From Syntrophomonadaceae bacterium (GTDB taxonomy: Bacteria; Bacillota; Dethiobacteria; DTU022; UBA8154): 52,151 nt of DNA. Shown here in pieces: positions 50,158 to 52,151 of the stretch (positions are counted from its first letter, which is position 1; the number at the start of each line of letters is the position of its first letter). Position numbers and translations under genes: made by a program. Where the stretch lies: assembly GCA_003563895.1 (NCBI GenBank), contig PWTK01000109.1, forward strand, positions 1-52,151. Direction: 5' to 3'. A model generated the notes under the pieces. The model was not told the DNA's origin. It saw only the letters and a program-made list of their open reading frames with translations, and searched no databases.

Positions 50158-52050
50158 TTGGCGAAGATGATCCTCACGGTTCCAAAAGTAGAGGCCGATT
50201 ACCGTCCCATTATTTTGACCGGAAACGAGTATCTTTCCCTGCCGGAAATCGATCCCCTTAGCGGCGGGATCGATTCTTTGAATGTTTTAAGCATGTCTGC
50301 CTGCGGCCTGCTGGAATTTCGAGGCGCCGCGGACAATCCGCTGCTGGAACCCGTGGTGAGGGTAGGAGGCAGGCCATGTCGCTTGAAAGGGAGGCTTCGC
50401 TGGAGCTATCATCAATACTGGGAGCCCCGCTTTTGCAGCTATGCATCCGGCGGGTTGCACATTGAGGGCCGAATTATCTCGCCCCCCGGCAGCCGGGGGG
50501 CAGTTTATCTTTTGAGTGTGAAGAATGTTTCCGGGGTCGACCTGCGGTTGGAGGCGGGGTGGCAGGGCAGCCTGGGGTACCCCTGCCGCACGGTTTTTCA
50601 CTCAAAGGCCCTCTCAGAGCCCCTGCGTGTGCATTACGACCGCTGGACCGGTTCCCTCATCGCCGAGACAGGTTCTGCCCTGCCCCTGGCGGCGCTTGCT
50701 CTTTCCTCTACAGCGGAAGGACGGTGGGTCCATACGGTTAAACCGGGTTCCCACAAATTTTCCCGACTTTCGAGCTTGCGGCTTCGTCCGGGAGAGCGCC
50801 GCAGCCTGGCCCTTTACCTGGCCGTGAACATGGAGGCCGATGGCGCCGGGACTACGGCGGTGGATCTGAAGCGGCGGGGGTGGGAACAGCTCTCCCTTGA
50901 AAAGCGGCGCTGGCTGCGGGAACGCGCCATCATGACCGGCCGTAAAAGGCTGGACGAGGCAATGAACCGCAACCTCTTCTTTAACTATTTTTTTGCCCTG
51001 GGGCGTTCTATCGACACCGATTGTTGGGTGCCGGTGACTTCACGGAGCCCCCGCTATTATGTAAGCGCTGCCTTCTGGGGAAGGGATGCGCTGCTCTGGA
51101 GCTTTCCGGGAATACTGCTCGTGGACCGGCACACAGCCCGGGAGGTCCTGTTAACCGTTTTTGAGCGGCACCTCGCAAGGGCCGGTGAACACGCCCACTA
51201 CATCAATGGGACCCTGCTTTACCCGGGGTTTGAACTGGACCAGCTTGCCGCGTATTTTTTGGCCCTGCGGCACTACCTGCAGTTTACCGGGGATTTTGGC
51301 CTGCTGCGGGAAGGAATTATATCTGAAGGGCTGAATGTGCTGCTGGAGAAACTCCTGGCGCACCGCGATGGCGCAACGGGCTTGTTTCATACCTTTCTCG
51401 ATCCTTCGGATGACCCCGTTCGCCATCCTTTTTTGGTCTACGGCAATGCCCTCGCCTGGTGCGGCCTTCATTTTCTGGCCAGGCTTTATGCAGAGGGTTT
51501 TTGGAGCCCCCGTCCGCCCCTGGAAACGATAAGCCTGGAAGACCTGGCAGCGGAATTGAGGCGGGCCATCTACCGCTACGGGGTGGTAGAGGGACCGGAA
51601 GGGCCGCTTTTTGCCTGGGCTGTCGATGGGGAAGGGGGTTTTCAGCTTTACGACAACCCCCCGGGCAGCCTGCAGCTTTTGGCCTATTACGGTTTCTGCG
51701 CGCTGGAAGACGAGGTTTATCGACGGACCGTGGATTGGATCCGTTCCCCGCAAAATCCTCATTACCACCATGCCGTCCGCTTCAACGAATGTTCCTGCCA
51801 GCATGCGGTTTTGCCCTGGCCCCTGGCGGCCGCAAATGATCTGCTGGCTCAAAACCGTGAAGGGGGGAGGCTGCTGCTGGAAGCAGTGATGGACAGCGGC
51901 TTTGCCTGTGAAACGGTCCACCCCAAAAGCGGCAGGGCAGCCACCGGCCGCGCATTTGCTTCTGCCGCCGGTTTTGTAGGCTTTGCGCTGTGGCGGCGTT
52001 TTGCAGCCGGCAGGGTCCCGCGGGAGAAAGATCGAGGGGGAGAGTCGTGA
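50158..52050 (+). CDS. Six-hairpin glycosidase-like protein (amylo-alpha-1,6-glucosidase type)
   Basis: A 630-residue cytoplasmic protein without a signal. An N-terminal beta-rich region (about 1-250) is followed by an (alpha/alpha)6-like catalytic domain. Motifs are SAAFWGRDALLWSFPGILL, which matches the WGRD block of glycogen-debranching-type enzymes, then YPGFELDQLAAYFLALRHYL and PVRHPFLVYGNALAWCGLHF. The acidic residues in WGRD and ELDQ are candidate catalytic groups. The exact glycosidase family and substrate are not clear. TTG 50158 follows AAAGGAGGG. It overlaps the next gene, a GPH/MFS permease, by four bases, suggesting uptake and hydrolysis of an oligosaccharide. Confidence 0.65.
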   Translation: MAKMILTVPKVEADYRPIILTGNEYLSLPEIDPLSGGIDSLNVLSMSACGLLEFRGAADNPLLEPVVRVGGRPCRLKGRLRWSYHQYWEPRFCSYASGGLHIEGRIISPPGSRGAVYLLSVKNVSGVDLRLEAGWQGSLGYPCRTVFHSKALSEPLRVHYDRWTGSLIAETGSALPLAALALSSTAEGRWVHTVKPGSHKFSRLSSLRLRPGERRSLALYLAVNMEADGAGTTAVDLKRRGWEQLSLEKRRWLRERAIMTGRKRLDEAMNRNLFFNYFFALGRSIDTDCWVPVTSRSPRYYVSAAFWGRDALLWSFPGILLVDRHTAREVLLTVFERHLARAGEHAHYINGTLLYPGFELDQLAAYFLALRHYLQFTGDFGLLREGIISEGLNVLLEKLLAHRDGATGLFHTFLDPSDDPVRHPFLVYGNALAWCGLHFLARLYAEGFWSPRPPLETISLEDLAAELRRAIYRYGVVEGPEGPLFAWAVDGEGGFQLYDNPPGSLQLLAYYGFCALEDEVYRRTVDWIRSPQNPHYHHAVRFNECSCQHAVLPWPLAAANDLLAQNREGGRLLLEAVMDSGFACETVHPKSGRAATGRAFASAAGFVGFALWRRFAAGRVPREKDRGGES

Positions 52051-52151
52051 GCCGAAAGCTTGCCCTGAAGGGAAAAATGTTTTACGGTGCCGGCGCCGCG
52101 GGGTGGTCCATGCTTGACCGGGTAGTCATCACCTGGTTGTTGTATTTTTAT
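52047..52151 (+). CDS. MFS/GPH-family sugar permease, 5' end only
   Basis: Only the first 35 codons are in the window. The N-terminus KLALKGKMFYGAGAAGWSML continues into the first membrane helix (DRVVITWLLYFY), the form seen in glycoside-pentoside-hexuronide cation symporters such as MelB. GTG 52047 overlaps the stop of the preceding glycosidase-like gene, with GAGGGGGAG upstream. Confidence 0.6.
   Translation, partial: MSRKLALKGKMFYGAGAAGWSMLDRVVITWLLYFY

Overview
The window reads as a chromosomal segment of a low-to-mid GC Gram-positive anaerobe, most likely class Clostridia (Peptococcaceae or Desulfotomaculum-like lineages). The grounds are the Firmicutes gene orders iscR-iscS-iscU, hrcA-grpE-dnaK-dnaJ-rsmE-mtaB, rpsU-yqeY-phoH-pgpH-ybeY-dgkA-cdd-era-recO, glyQ-glyS-ppsR-ppdK, dgt-dnaG-sigA and trmK-nif3. 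A perfect CIRCE operator, strong purine-rich Shine-Dalgarno sites and frequent TTG and GTG starts fit this. GC looks to be a little above 50% by eye. No rRNA, CRISPR array or prophage is visible.

Layout. Positions 164-2937: acpS and an iscR-iscS-iscU iron-sulfur cassette. 3062-10628: lepA and the CIRCE-controlled heat-shock operon. 11167-14918: RNA-modification genes (rsmE, mtaB), a HIT protein, rpsU and yqeY. 15502-23103: phoH, pgpH, ybeY, dgkA, a DUF881 protein, cdd, era and recO. 23260-28388: an accessory locus with a polytopic spermidine-synthase-like protein, two radical SAM enzymes carrying Tat/lipoprotein-type signals, and a relic of a third. 28520-41087: glyQS, PPDK and its regulator, a D-Ala-D-Ala carboxypeptidase, dgt, dnaG and sigA. 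41234-41554: four tRNA genes. 42067-46208 is an accessory stretch on the minus strand: an LsrF-type thiolase, a zinc alcohol dehydrogenase, a VOC protein, an unknown 177-residue protein and a 47-residue membrane peptide. 46683-52151: trmK, nif3, a coiled-coil zinc-ribbon protein, a TPR protein, a six-hairpin glycosidase-like protein and the start of an MFS/GPH permease.

Most genes are housekeeping. Two loci stand out. The first (23260-28388) encodes apparently extracytoplasmic SAM-type enzymes: a membrane protein whose aminopropyltransferase-like domain is predicted to lie outside, translationally coupled to a Tat-exported AmmeMemoRadiSam-type radical SAM protein and convergent with a second Tat-type radical SAM protein. 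The second (42067-44883) has an AI-2-catabolism thiolase homologue with its catalytic lysine but no lsr transport or kinase genes.

Two families of short dispersed noncoding repeats occur twice each. Family A (132 bp) has inverted ends like those of ISL3-family elements. Family B is about 148 bp, with copies inverted 30 kb apart. Three of the four copies lie in intergenic gaps where typical Firmicutes would carry hemW, prmA or yqfC-yqfD, suggesting that element traffic accompanied gene loss there.
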